Assembly (NCBI GenBank): GCA_003600225.1
Contig: QZFT01000073.1
Span: 1-34,220, forward strand
DNA: 34,220 bases
Direction of reading: 5' to 3'
DNA from: Pseudonocardiaceae bacterium YIM PH 21723
GTDB lineage: Bacteria; Actinomycetota; Actinomycetes; Mycobacteriales; Pseudonocardiaceae
How positions within the stretch are numbered: the stretch's first letter is position 1; every line of letters begins with the position of its first letter. Shown in pieces: positions 7,962 to 15,656 of the stretch. The position numbers and the translations under genes were made by a program. The notes under the pieces are model-generated. The model had not been told where the DNA came from and did no database searches. It saw only the letters and a program-made list of their open reading frames with translations.

Positions 7962-9266
7962 ATGTCCGAGGCGACGACTGGAGACAAATCCGTCGTATTG
8001 AACTACCCCGGCGGGGAGTACGAGCTCGGGCTCAAGTACCCGACCGAGGGCGCGCCTGGTGCAGACCTCGGAAAGTTGCTCGCCAAGACCGGCCTGGTCA
8101 CCCTGGACCCCGGTTTTGTGAACACCGCGTCCTGTTCGTCGGAGATCACGTACATCGATGGCGACGCAGGCATCCTGCGATACCGCGGTTACCCCATTGA
8201 GCAGCTGGCCGAGAAGTCGAACTTCAACGAGGTCAGCTACCTGCTGATCTACGGCGAGCTGCCCACGCAGCAGCAGCTGGAGGAGTTCAACTACCAGATC
8301 AGCAGGCACACCCTGCTGCACGAGGACTTGAAGGGCTTCTTCCAGGGCTTCCCGCGGGACGCGCACCCGATGCCGGTGCTGTCCTCCGCGGTCTCCGCGC
8401 TGTCCACCTTCTACCAGGACAGCCTGAACCCGTTCGACGACCGCCAGGTCGAGATCTCCACGATCAGGTTACTGGCCAAGTTGCCGACGATCGCGGCGTA
8501 CGCCTACAAGAAGTCGGTCGGCCAGCCGTTCCTCTACCCGGACAATTCGCTCGGTCTGGTGGAGAACTTCCTGCGCATGACCTTCGGCTTCCCGGCCGAG
8601 CCGTACGAGGCCGACCCGGTCTTCGTGCGCGCCCTGGACCAGCTGTTCATCCTGCACGGCGACCACGAGCAGAACTGCTCCACCTCGACGGTGCGGCTGG
8701 TCGGCTCCTCCGAGGCGAACCTGTTCGCGTCGGTGTCCGCCGGCATCAACGCCCTGTTCGGCCCGCTGCACGGCGGCGCGAACCAGGCGGTGCTGGAGAT
8801 GCTGAATGGCATCCGCGACTCCGGCGGCGACGTGGCCTCCTTCATCAACAAGGTGAAGAACAAGGAGGACGGCGTCCGGCTGATGGGCTTCGGTCACCGG
8901 GTCTACAAGAACTACGACCCGCGTGCGGCGATCATCAAGAAGACCGCCGACGAGATCCTCAGCAAGCTGGGCGGCGACGACCAGCTGCTGGACATCGCGA
9001 AGCAGCTGGAAGAGGCCGCGCTGTCCGATGACTACTTCATCCAGCGCAAGCTGTACCCGAACGTCGACTTCTACACCGGCCTGATCTACCGGGCCATGGG
9101 CTTCCCGACCAAGATGTTCACCGTCTTGTTCGCTCTGGGCCGGCTCCCCGGCTGGATCGCCCACTGGCGCGAGATGATCAAGGACCCGGACAACAAGATC
9201 GGCCGTCCGCGTCAGCTGTACGTCGGTCACGCTTCCCGCGACTTCATCGGTATCGACGCGCGCTAA
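7962..9266 (+). CDS. gltA: Citrate synthase, main TCA-cycle enzyme
   Basis: A 434-aa citrate synthase of the long, Gram-negative-like hexameric type, forming citrate from oxaloacetate and acetyl-CoA. Catalytic residues are in place: His235 in [11 protein letters not shown], His312 in [15 protein letters not shown], and Asp369 in [26 protein letters not shown] (267-280) is also typical. The N-terminal domain with [21 protein letters not shown] is shared with NADH-regulated GltA proteins, although control by NADH cannot be concluded. ATG 7962 follows GAGGGA. Its strong terminator and private promoter indicate a monocistronic gene. It is the second citrate synthase in the window. Confidence 0.97.
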   Translation: MSEATTGDKSVVLNYPGGEYELGLKYPTEGAPGADLGKLLAKTGLVTLDPGFVNTASCSSEITYIDGDAGILRYRGYPIEQLAEKSNFNEVSYLLIYGELPTQQQLEEFNYQISRHTLLHEDLKGFFQGFPRDAHPMPVLSSAVSALSTFYQDSLNPFDDRQVEISTIRLLAKLPTIAAYAYKKSVGQPFLYPDNSLGLVENFLRMTFGFPAEPYEADPVFVRALDQLFILHGDHEQNCSTSTVRLVGSSEANLFASVSAGINALFGPLHGGANQAVLEMLNGIRDSGGDVASFINKVKNKEDGVRLMGFGHRVYKNYDPRAAIIKKTADEILSKLGGDDQLLDIAKQLEEAALSDDYFIQRKLYPNVDFYTGLIYRAMGFPTKMFTVLFALGRLPGWIAHWREMIKDPDNKIGRPRQLYVGHASRDFIGIDAR

Positions 9267-9278
9267 CGCTGTCTCAGT

Positions 9279-9316
9279 GTGAAGGGCGCTCCGGCTACTG
9301 CCGGGGCGCCCTTCAC
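9279..9316 (+). terminator. gltA terminator
   Basis: A 16-bp stem (9279-9294 with 9301-9316), one G-T wobble and a 6-nt loop, beginning 13 nt past the gltA stop. The arm GCGCCCTTCACTGC matches the palindrome near 26210. Confidence 0.85.
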
Positions 9317-9381
9317 TGCTGTCGTGGGAAAAGGCCATGCGTGCCTTAGGCGTGTATTCGCGAGGCTTTACCACCGTAAAG

Positions 9382-9463
9382 GGGTTTCCGGTCGCGCCGG
9401 GGAAGTCGCGGACGCTCGGTGCTGGGACGAGCGTGGGAAGGGCGGCGGCGGTACCGGAAACCC
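9382..9463. other. Nested inverted repeats, possible structured RNA
   Basis: GGGTTTCCGGT (9382-9392) is exactly complementary to ACCGGAAACCC (9453-9463), an 11-bp outer stem around 60 nt. Inside it, ACGCTCG (9412-9418) pairs perfectly with CGAGCGT (9428-9434) around a 9-nt loop. The element lies after the gltA terminator and ends 4 nt before the stop codon of the minus-strand small gene. It could be that operon's 3' UTR or terminator, or an independent RNA. No coding gene lies in 9317-9467. Confidence 0.35.
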
Positions 9464-9467
9464 GCGA

Positions 9468-9644
9468 TCAGTGATGGGCGAGCAGGTCCTGGCAGACCTG
9501 GGCGCGGACCTCGGACAGCGGTCGGGGGTCGCCGTGGTCCTGGCGCCAGCGGGCGATCTCATCGATCCGGCGGTAGATCGGTTCGATCAACGACTTGGGC
9601 CCGCGTAAGTACACGGTGCCCAATTGTGAGTGGTAGAGCGGCAT
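9468..9644 (-). CDS. Small protein of unknown function (58 aa)
   Basis: Predicted 58-aa soluble protein beginning MPLYHSQLGTVYLRGPKSL. I do not recognise the family. The start at 9644 is chosen because GAGGAGG lies five bases upstream; an in-frame ATG at 9665 would add seven residues and overlap the upstream small gene's stop. The middle (LIEPIYRRIDEIARW) and end (LSEVRAQVCQDLLAHH) should be amphipathic helices. It is coupled to the 47-aa gene upstream and divergent from the photolyase. No membrane segment or signal peptide. Confidence 0.55.
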   Translation of the reverse strand: MPLYHSQLGTVYLRGPKSLIEPIYRRIDEIARWRQDHGDPRPLSEVRAQVCQDLLAHH

Positions 9645-9654
9645 GCGGACCTCC

Positions 9655-9798
9655 TCATCGCTCATCGCCTGTCCCTCGCTGCGCCGGAACATAGGGCTCG
9701 CGGTCACGGCGCTGGATGCGGATCAGGATCTCGGCCAGCGTGAGCTCGGGTTGCTGACGGCGACGTTCGTTGACTGAGTGATTAGTTATCTCGAACAT
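9655..9798 (-). CDS. Very small protein of unknown function (47 aa)
   Basis: Predicted 47-aa charged protein beginning MFEITNHSVNERRRQQPEL, with helix-prone TLAEILIRIQRRDREP. It is too short for family assignment. Support comes from context: a near-consensus -10 box TATAGT lies seven bases before the ATG, giving a leaderless transcript, and the downstream 58-aa gene has a strong ribosome binding site overlapping its end. The pair would form a bicistronic unit ending at 9468. It could be a regulatory or toxin-antitoxin-like pair, but nothing proves that. Confidence 0.45.
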   Translation of the reverse strand: MFEITNHSVNERRRQQPELTLAEILIRIQRRDREPYVPAQRGTGDER

Positions 9799-9865
9799 GG
9801 GTTCGACTATACGGGGTCGGATGCGGTCGGCGCCACTGGGTTGGCCGACGATAGGGTCGCCGGTT
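9799..9865. promoter_or_regulatory. Divergent leaderless promoters of phr and the small-gene pair
   Basis: In 67 nt there is TATAGT on the minus strand (9806-9811), 7 nt from the small gene's ATG, and TAGGGT on the plus strand (9852-9857), 8 nt from the photolyase GTG. Neither gene has a Shine-Dalgarno sequence. The two transcription starts would be about 70 bp apart. Confidence 0.45.
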
Positions 9866-11194
9866 GTGACCGACTCCGCCGTGCTCTGGTTCCGCCGCGA
9901 CCTCCGATTGGGCGACCTCCCCGCCCTGTTGGCCGCTTCCGCTCGTGCACCCCGCGTGCTCGGCCTCTTCGTGCTGGACGACGCCCTGCTGCGGCCCGCC
10001 GGGCCGGTGCGCACCGCGTTCCTGCACGGCTGCCTCGCGGCGCTGAACGAGCAGCTCGACGGCCGGCTGCTGATCGTCAAGGGCAGGCCGGACGAGGTCG
10101 TGCCCAGGGTCGCCAGGGAGTTCGGCGCGTCCAGCGTGCACATCAGCTCGGACACCGGCCCGTACGGCCGGGAACGTGACCTGCTGGTCTCCAGTGAGGT
10201 CGAACTGGTGGCCACCGGCTCGCCGTACGCGGTCGCGCCGGGCCGGGTGCTCAAGGACGACGGCACCCCCTACAAGGTGTTCACCCCGTTCCACCGCGCC
10301 TGGGAACGGCATGGCTGGCGCACACCCGCCGAAACCGGTGCTGACCTGGTCGAATGGATCGATCCGCAGGGCTTCGCGGACAGGTTGTCCACAGGTTCAT
10401 CCACAGTGGACGGGGTGAATCTGCCGGAACCGGGGGAGCAGGCCGCGGTGACCGCCTGGGAGCGGTACCGGGAGCGGCTGGGCGACTACCCGAAGACCAG
10501 GGACCGGGCGGATCTCAGCGGCACCAGCCGGATGTCCGCGTACCTGCGCTGGGGCTGCGTGCACCCGCGCACCCTGCTGGCCGAGCTGGAGGAGCGGGAC
10601 GAGGTCTACCGCAAGGAGCTGTGCTGGCGGGAGTTCTACGCCGACGTGTTGTGGCACCGCCCGGAGACCGCCCGCCGCAACTTCGACCGGCGCTTCGACA
10701 ACATCGAGTACGACCAGGACGAGGATCGGTTCGCGGCCTGGCAGCAGGGGCGCACCGGCTACCCGATCGTCGACGCCGGCATGCGGCAGCTGCTGGCCGA
10801 GGGCTGGATGCACAACCGGGTGCGGATGATCGTGGCCAGCTTCCTGGTCAAGGACCTGCACCTGCCCTGGTGGTGGGGCGCCCGGCACTTCATGCGGCAC
10901 CTGGTGGACGGCGACTTGGCCTCCAACCAGCACGGCTGGCAGTGGACCGCGGGCAGTGGCACCGATGCCGCGCCGTATTTCCGGGTGTTCAACCCGACCA
11001 GCCAGGGGGAGAAGTTCGACCCGGACGGCGACTACGTGCGCCGCTACGTGCCCGAGCTGCGCGATGTCCCCGGCGGCAAGGTGCACCAGCCGTGGAAGCT
11101 TCCGGTGGCCCCGGCCGGCTACCCGGCTCCGCTGGTCGACCACGCCGAGGAGCGCGCGCTGGCCCTGGCCCGCTACGGAGCGATCAAGGCCTGA
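9866..11194 (+). CDS. phr: Deoxyribodipyrimidine photolyase (class I)
   Basis: Light-dependent DNA repair enzyme that splits cyclobutane pyrimidine dimers using FADH-. The N-terminal alpha/beta antenna-binding domain starts AVLWFRRDLRLGDLPAL (about residues 4-20). The C-terminal FAD domain has ELCWREFYADVL, GYPIVDAGMRQLLAEGWMHN, and DLASNQHGWQWTAGSGTDAAP with the electron-transfer Trp region. I place the start at GTG 9866 (442 aa): the open frame runs further up to 9797, but that extension would overlap the divergent small gene, and a -10 box lies just before 9866. A perfect DnaA-box-like TTGTCCACA (10385-10393) and the palindrome TCCACAGTGGAC lie inside the gene. Confidence 0.93.
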   Translation: MTDSAVLWFRRDLRLGDLPALLAASARAPRVLGLFVLDDALLRPAGPVRTAFLHGCLAALNEQLDGRLLIVKGRPDEVVPRVAREFGASSVHISSDTGPYGRERDLLVSSEVELVATGSPYAVAPGRVLKDDGTPYKVFTPFHRAWERHGWRTPAETGADLVEWIDPQGFADRLSTGSSTVDGVNLPEPGEQAAVTAWERYRERLGDYPKTRDRADLSGTSRMSAYLRWGCVHPRTLLAELEERDEVYRKELCWREFYADVLWHRPETARRNFDRRFDNIEYDQDEDRFAAWQQGRTGYPIVDAGMRQLLAEGWMHNRVRMIVASFLVKDLHLPWWWGARHFMRHLVDGDLASNQHGWQWTAGSGTDAAPYFRVFNPTSQGEKFDPDGDYVRRYVPELRDVPGGKVHQPWKLPVAPAGYPAPLVDHAEERALALARYGAIKA

Positions 11195-11204
11195 GAACTA
11201 CGTC

Positions 11205-11257
11205 CCGAAGTTGACGAGGTCCGGGACGCTCAGTGTCCCGGACCTCGTCAACTTCGG
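11205..11257. terminator. Bidirectional terminator, CGAAGTTGACGA family
   Basis: A perfect 23-bp stem (11205-11227 with 11235-11257) and 7-nt loop lie between the convergent photolyase gene and the ABC permease gene, placed to stop both transcripts. Confidence 0.85.
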
Positions 11258-11265
11258 AGCGAGTG

Positions 11266-12438
11266 TCAGCCGGTGCTGCGGAGGGCGGCCTTCCAGGAGA
11301 TGCGGGCGCCGAAGCGGAGCACCGAGTTCTGGTAGACCTTGCCGCCGATCCACGCGGCCACGAAGATCGCGACCAGCATGGCGGCGACGGCCAGCAGCAT
11401 CATGGCCACGCTGGCGTGCCCGGCGGCGATCTGCTGGGGCATCAGGATCGGGGACAGCCCGGGGATCCAGGCGACCTTGCCCGCGAAGCCGGGGCCGGAG
11501 GTGTTCACCGAGTACACGCTGATGAAGTAGGCGACCATCAGGATCATGTTGATCGGGGTGATCACCGACTGGATCTCCTCCTGCCGGGAGACCAGCGAGG
11601 CGCCCGCCGCGTACAGCGTGGCGTAGAAGAAGAAGCCGAGCAGGAACCACAGCAGCGAGATGCCGATGACGCCGAAGGTGTCGCCGTCCAGCTGGATCGA
11701 GCCGGTGTACTTCGCCGCGGCCAGGCCGACGACGCCGGTGAACACCAGCTGCACCAGGCCGGCCATGCCGATGCCCAGCACCTTTCCGGACAGCAGCTGC
11801 CACGGGCGCACGGTGGACAGCAGGATCTCCACGACCCGGCTGCTCTTCTCCTCGATGACACCGGTGGCCACCATGCTGCCCAGCAGGATCAGCTGCATGA
11901 ACAGCAGGATCGACACCAGAAAGCTCATGCCCTTGCGGGCCGCCGCCTGCGGGTCGACCGGTTCCAGGGTCTCTAGCTTCGGCGTCGCGGCGGCGGTGAC
12001 CGAGGCCAGCTCGGCCGGATCGACGCCCTTCCTGATCAGCTCGGCGCCGGTGGCCTGCTGCTGGACCAGGGCGGTGACCAGTGCCTGGACCTCGGGCTTC
12101 AGCTCCTCTTTCACCACGATCCGGTAGCCGCCGTCCCTGGCCACCAGGGCCGCGTCCAGCTTGCCGTCCTTGACCTCCGCGGTAGCCGTGGCGGCGTCGT
12201 CCACAGTGGACACGGTGATGTCCACATTGGACTTCTTCGCCGCTTCACTGAGGGGCGTGGACAGTGACGTGGTGGATCCGGTGACGGCGAACTTGGTGCC
12301 GCCGTCGTCCTTGATCAGCGTGGGCACGATGATCGCACCGGCGATGATCACCAGGGTGACCACCAGTCCGATCAGGAACGACTTGTTCCGCACCCGGGTG
12401 TTGAACTCGCGCTTGGCGATCAGAATGACCGGGCTCAT
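11266..12438 (-). CDS. ABC-2 type permease, NatB-like
   Basis: Membrane subunit of an ABC exporter, 390 aa. One helix near residues 22-41 is followed by a long extracytoplasmic domain (about 42-175), then five or six helices to residue 375. The stretch VATGVIEEKSSRVVEILLS just after the second helix is the hallmark of the NatB/YhaP group, and SPILMPQQI occurs before the penultimate helix. Its GTG-free ATG start overlaps the ATPase stop by 4 nt. It is the last gene of a six-gene operon and ends at the shared terminator. NatAB-type exporters pump sodium or antimicrobial compounds; the substrate here is unknown. It contains GTCCACAGTGGAC at 12199-12211. Confidence 0.85.
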   Translation of the reverse strand: MSPVILIAKREFNTRVRNKSFLIGLVVTLVIIAGAIIVPTLIKDDGGTKFAVTGSTTSLSTPLSEAAKKSNVDITVSTVDDAATATAEVKDGKLDAALVARDGGYRIVVKEELKPEVQALVTALVQQQATGAELIRKGVDPAELASVTAAATPKLETLEPVDPQAAARKGMSFLVSILLFMQLILLGSMVATGVIEEKSSRVVEILLSTVRPWQLLSGKVLGIGMAGLVQLVFTGVVGLAAAKYTGSIQLDGDTFGVIGISLLWFLLGFFFYATLYAAGASLVSRQEEIQSVITPINMILMVAYFISVYSVNTSGPGFAGKVAWIPGLSPILMPQQIAAGHASVAMMLLAVAAMLVAIFVAAWIGGKVYQNSVLRFGARISWKAALRSTG

Positions 12439-13322
12439 GCCTTCACGACCTCTCGGAACAGTTCGGTCAATGACGGGGCCGCCCAGCTGAATTCGCGCAC
12501 CGGGCCGGTGCCCAGCGCCGCGCGCAGCACCTGCTGGTCATCGGCGGTCTCGCTCAGCTCCAGCACGGTCGTCGGGCCGTACTCCACGACGGTCACCCCG
12601 GCCAGGCCGTCGGCCCAGCCCGTCGGCGCGTCCGGCGCGGACACCGACAGCCTGGGCGTGCCGCTCTTGCGCAGCTCGTCCACGGTGCCGCCGGCCACCA
12701 TCTGTCCATCTCGGACGATGCCGACCCGGTCGCACAGCCGCTCCACCAGGTCCAGCTGGTGACTGGAGAACACCACCGGAACGCCGTCGGCGGCCTTGGT
12801 GCGCAGCACCTCGCTCATCACGTCCACCGCGACCGGGTCCAGCCCGGAGAACGGCTCGTCCAGGATGAGCACCTTCGGGTCGTGCACCAGTGCGGCGGCC
12901 AGCTGGACGCGTTGCTGGTTGCCCAGGCTGAGCTTCTGCACCTCGTCGTCCAGCTTCTGCTCGATGCCGAGGCGCTTCGTCCACTCCAGACTGGCCCGCT
13001 TGGCGTCCGCTGTGGACATTCCGTGCAGCTCCGCCAGGAAGACCAGCTGCTCGCCGACCTTCATCTTCGGGTACAGCCCGCGTTCCTCCGGCATGTAGCC
13101 GATCTGCCGCCGGGCATCCAGATCCACCGGCTTGTCGTTCCAGCGCACGGCGCCCGAGTCCGCGGAGAGCACTCCCAGGGCTATCCGCATCGTGGTCGTC
13201 TTGCCGGCGCCGTTGGATCCGACGAAGCCGAACAGCTCCCCGTCCCCGACGCTGAAGGTCATCTCGCGCAGCGCGACGACGTCGCCGTAGCGCTTGGAGA
13301 TCCGATCGATGTCCAGGCTCAT
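12435..13322 (-). CDS. ABC transporter ATPase, NatA-like
   Basis: A 295-aa ABC ATPase with all motifs intact: Walker A GSNGAGKTT (about residues 35-43), the signature LSLGNQQRVQLA, Walker B VLILDEPFSGLDP with catalytic Glu, and switch His in VVFSSHQLD. QIGYMPEERGLYPKM is the Q-loop region typical of the NatA/YhaQ group. A C-terminal accessory segment of about 80 residues follows the nucleotide-binding domain. It overlaps both neighbours by 4 nt and powers the NatB-like permease downstream. In contrast to the ATPase at 3619, this one should be fully active. Confidence 0.9.
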   Translation of the reverse strand: MSLDIDRISKRYGDVVALREMTFSVGDGELFGFVGSNGAGKTTTMRIALGVLSADSGAVRWNDKPVDLDARRQIGYMPEERGLYPKMKVGEQLVFLAELHGMSTADAKRASLEWTKRLGIEQKLDDEVQKLSLGNQQRVQLAAALVHDPKVLILDEPFSGLDPVAVDVMSEVLRTKAADGVPVVFSSHQLDLVERLCDRVGIVRDGQMVAGGTVDELRKSGTPRLSVSAPDAPTGWADGLAGVTVVEYGPTTVLELSETADDQQVLRAALGTGPVREFSWAAPSLTELFREVVKA

Positions 13323-13735
13323 GCCTGTGCTCCTTCCACTACGTCGGGTTCAAGGTCGAGCCGATTCCAGCTCCGAAGGGCGAAGGGCAGTCCGGAACTG
13401 ATGATGAGGGTCGCGAAGGCCATCTGCTGGACGCGGAGCGGGAAGCCCGCCACCTCCGGGTGAAAGAGCGCCAGGAACATGATCGACAGCAGGCCCACGC
13501 TCGCCACGACCGAGCCGTAGATCAGCCAGCGCCGGCTCATGGCCACCTCGAGCTCGTCCATCTTGGTCTGGCCGCTGTCCCGGGCGCTGAGGATGACGAC
13601 CGAGTTGAGGATCAGCGTGCCGGTGGCGATCAGCTGGAAGGAGTGGCTCAGCAGCGGCGCCAGGATCCCGCAGAGTATTGCGCCCGTCGCCCAGATCAGG
13701 CAGATGACCCGGCGGGCGGAGCGGTTGATGGTCAT
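13319..13735 (-). CDS. Four-helix membrane protein, third of a paralogous trio
   Basis: A 138-aa protein with four predicted helices (about residues 8-27, 33-51, 74-91 and 103-121). Between helices 2 and 3 lies a polar loop KMDELEVAMSRRWLIYGS, matching the loops of the two upstream genes in the pattern [LM]DExE[LV]xxxxx[KR]. The topology resembles DUF2178-like membrane proteins, but I cannot confirm that family. It overlaps both neighbours by 4 nt. Function unknown; context suggests work with the ABC exporter. Confidence 0.7.
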   Translation of the reverse strand: MTINRSARRVICLIWATGAILCGILAPLLSHSFQLIATGTLILNSVVILSARDSGQTKMDELEVAMSRRWLIYGSVVASVGLLSIMFLALFHPEVAGFPLRVQQMAFATLIISSGLPFALRSWNRLDLEPDVVEGAQA

Positions 13736-14238
13736 GACGGTTCCCCCTCGATCTCGTCATCGGGCAACTGCCAGCCGACCACGATGCTCGGCAGGGCGGT
13801 CACGGTCAGCACGATGAAGCTGTAGACCGACATCGCCTTCCCGACGATGTCCGGATCGTGCATGTTCGCGGCCAGGAAGATCAGGTAGCTCGCGGACAGC
13901 CAGATGAAGGCCTGATAGCCGTAGTAGCCGGCCCGGTTGCGCAGCCCCAGTTCCCACTCGTCGAGCAGCTGGGCCGGGCTCTCCGCGGTGCTGCTCGTCG
14001 TCTCTCGCAGCACCCAGTAGACGAACAGCCAGCTGAAGATCGAGCCGCCCCACAGGCCCATGGCGAACGCGTGTTGCGGGCTCCAGAACGCGGCGCCCAG
14101 GCCGACGGCGCAGATCAACGCCAGTCCACCGGCCAGCCTGCGGCGCTTGTCCCTGGTGCGGAAGCTCGGCCAGCGGGTCGCCTGCCTGGCCCGCATCCGG
14201 CCCCGGTAGTTCAGCCAGCCCTGCCAGATGACGCTCAT
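13732..14238 (-). CDS. Four-helix membrane protein, second of a paralogous trio
   Basis: A 168-aa protein starting MSVIWQGWLNYRGRM; the open frame extends 13 codons further upstream, but ATG 14238 gives the same 4-nt ATGA overlap seen at every other junction of the operon. After a basic N-terminus come two helices, the polar loop LLDEWELGLRNRAGYYGY, and two more helices ending in VVGWQLPDDE. The loop and the C-terminal W-x-LPD match the first paralogue (MWNLPDE). Function unknown. Confidence 0.7.
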   Translation of the reverse strand: MSVIWQGWLNYRGRMRARQATRWPSFRTRDKRRRLAGGLALICAVGLGAAFWSPQHAFAMGLWGGSIFSWLFVYWVLRETTSSTAESPAQLLDEWELGLRNRAGYYGYQAFIWLSASYLIFLAANMHDPDIVGKAMSVYSFIVLTVTALPSIVVGWQLPDDEIEGEPS

Positions 14239-14729
14239 GCCTCGTCCTCCAGACCGTGCTCGTCCGGCAGGTTCCACATCAGCAGGTAGGTCGGCAGGAA
14301 GCCGCAGATGAGGAACAGGCCGACCACCGCCGGGCGGACCACGGCGTCGAAGATCTGCGGGTCCCGGTCCAGGTTGGACAGGATGAAGAGCACGCCGAGC
14401 ACGGTGAGCACCACGCCGTTGCTGTGGCCGGTGTACTTGCTCTTCAGGCTCAGCTCCCGCTCGTCGAGGGTGCTGTGCGGCTGCCTGCTGTACGCCCCGC
14501 TGAGCGGCTGGGCGACCAGGATCGACAGTGACAGCAGGATGATCACCGGTGACATGCTCGTGGTGTCCGGGTGGATGCCCAGGTTGACCAGGGCGGCGAG
14601 CTGACCCAGAACGAGGACCGTCACGAACAGCCTGCGATTCAGCCGCCTACGCAGCCACGGGCGGAACCGGTGGAGCGGAGTCCTCCACTCCGCCTCTCGC
14701 CGCGCCAGTGCGTCCTTGAACATATTCAC
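14235..14729 (-). CDS. Four-helix membrane protein, first of a paralogous trio
   Basis: A 164-aa protein with a basic N-terminal stretch (RPWLRRRLNRR), two helices (about 34-52 and 60-77), the polar loop TLDERELSLKSKYTGHS, and two further helices ending LLMWNLPDEHG. It begins at GTG 14729, overlapping the XRE gene's stop as GTGA; an ATG two codons later is an alternative. The DER-containing loop is the shared feature of the trio and is reminiscent of DUF2178-like proteins found beside small XRE regulators in other bacteria, which is a resemblance and not an assignment. Confidence 0.7.
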   Translation of the reverse strand: MNMFKDALARREAEWRTPLHRFRPWLRRRLNRRLFVTVLVLGQLAALVNLGIHPDTTSMSPVIILLSLSILVAQPLSGAYSRQPHSTLDERELSLKSKYTGHSNGVVLTVLGVLFILSNLDRDPQIFDAVVRPAVVGLFLICGFLPTYLLMWNLPDEHGLEDEA

Positions 14730-14998
14730 GACTCCCCCTTGCCCCGGTAGACCTGCTCAGACAGCGGCGCGAACGGCTGACGGCTGAATATGGCTTCTAC
14801 CGGAAGTCCGAACACTTCGCAGAGCCGGAACGCCAGGTCGAGGCTGGGGTAGTGGTCCCCGCGTTCGAGGGCCCCGATGGTCTGCGGGTTCACCTCGATC
14901 AGCTCGGCCAAGGCGGCACGGCTCAGCCCACGCTCGGCACGGAGGACCTGCAGCCGGTTGTAGATCGGCAGGTCTTTCCCACGCTTAACTGGGCTCAT
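14726..14998 (-). CDS. XRE-family transcriptional regulator
   Basis: A 90-aa DNA-binding protein with a Cro/C1-type helix-turn-helix: LQVLRAERGLSRAALAELI then VNPQTIGALERGDHYPSLD and AFRLCEVFGLPVEAIF (residues about 17-72). Such short single-domain regulators often sit at the head of the operon they control. It is the first gene of a six-gene unit, and its promoter holds an inverted repeat suited to autoregulation. The ATG at 14998 is about seven bases past the -10, so the transcript appears leaderless. Confidence 0.9.
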   Translation of the reverse strand: MSPVKRGKDLPIYNRLQVLRAERGLSRAALAELIEVNPQTIGALERGDHYPSLDLAFRLCEVFGLPVEAIFSRQPFAPLSEQVYRGKGES

Positions 14999-15005
14999 GC
15001 ATCAA

Positions 15006-15034
15006 AGTGTTGGGAAAACACAACGACTTGTCAA
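15006..15034 (-). promoter_or_regulatory. Promoter and putative operator of the XRE operon
   Basis: On the minus strand, consensus -35 TTGACA (15029-15034) is followed by a 17-nt spacer and AACACT (15006-15011), seven bases before the ATG. Inside, GTGTT and AACAC form a 5-5-5 inverted repeat (15007-15021) overlapping the -10, a good place for the XRE protein to bind. Confidence 0.65.
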
Positions 15035-15531
15035 GCTTTCTGGTTGTCGCGGTCTTTCACCCCACTGCCGGCGAACATGCCGAGCAGGCCGCCGAACACG
15101 TTGTTGAGCAGGTCTGATGGCGCGCAGACGCGGCCGGGGATGAGGATCTGGATCAGTTCGATACCCACCGGCAGGATGAGCACGATGAGCGCGGCCAGCC
15201 ACCATCGGGGGACGGCGCGGATCAACGCGAAGCCCAGCGGCATGAGCAGTGCGATGTTCAGCAACCCCTCTCCGCCGTATCCCAGCCGGTACAGGACGTA
15301 CGGGAAGGCGGCGAGGCACTGGTCCAGGCCGTCCGGGCGGTCCAGTTCCATGCCGGGGGCGAGGGTGAGCGACAGCACCAGGGTGGTCGCGACCAACGCG
15401 ACCGTGGTGGGCCGGGGCGCCCACCCGCGGCTGACCAGCGGCTTGTGGATCAACAGGCCGACCGCGGCGCCGAGCAGGATGACGACCAGGGTCCAGATGG
15501 AGAGCGGCACGTAGGCGCCGATGATGTGCAC
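15031..15531 (-). CDS. VanZ-like membrane protein
   Basis: A 166-aa protein with four or five hydrophobic segments and the VanZ pattern: NIALLMPLGFAL, then GIELIQILIPGRVCAPSDLLNNVFGGLLG, with conserved Glu, Arg, Asp and Asn. VanZ homologues give low-level teicoplanin resistance in enterococci, but most family members have no known role. It starts at GTG 15531. Its stop overlaps the -35 box of the XRE promoter, so read-through into the XRE operon is possible. It is divergent from the amidohydrolase-like gene. Confidence 0.8.
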   Translation of the reverse strand: MHIIGAYVPLSIWTLVVILLGAAVGLLIHKPLVSRGWAPRPTTVALVATTLVLSLTLAPGMELDRPDGLDQCLAAFPYVLYRLGYGGEGLLNIALLMPLGFALIRAVPRWWLAALIVLILPVGIELIQILIPGRVCAPSDLLNNVFGGLLGMFAGSGVKDRDNQKA

Positions 15532-15620
15532 GGGTCCATCGTGCCCAAAAACCGGTGCGGCCCGCGCGACGAACCACTGTGTTCTTCGCGGGTACGCCCC
15601 AGATTCTTAGAGGGATTCCC

Positions 15621-15656
15621 ACGCCGATCGGCGTTCGGCGTAATCTGCATCGCATG
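15621..15656 (+). promoter_or_regulatory. Leaderless promoter with palindromic operator
   Basis: TAATCT (15641-15646) is a good -10 box seven bases before ATG 15654. Immediately upstream, ACGCCGATCGGCGT (15621-15634) is a perfect 14-nt palindrome in the spacer/-35 position, a likely repressor site. Confidence 0.5.

Noticed and set aside
9468-9707. 79-aa version of the small gene starting at 9707
   Set aside because: It would cover the end of the upstream 47-aa frame and ignores the strong ribosome site before ATG 9644.
10385-10410. Replication origin at the DnaA-box-like sequences in phr
   Set aside because: Only one perfect box and one partial, inside a gene and without AT-rich unwinding region or dnaA/dnaN nearby.
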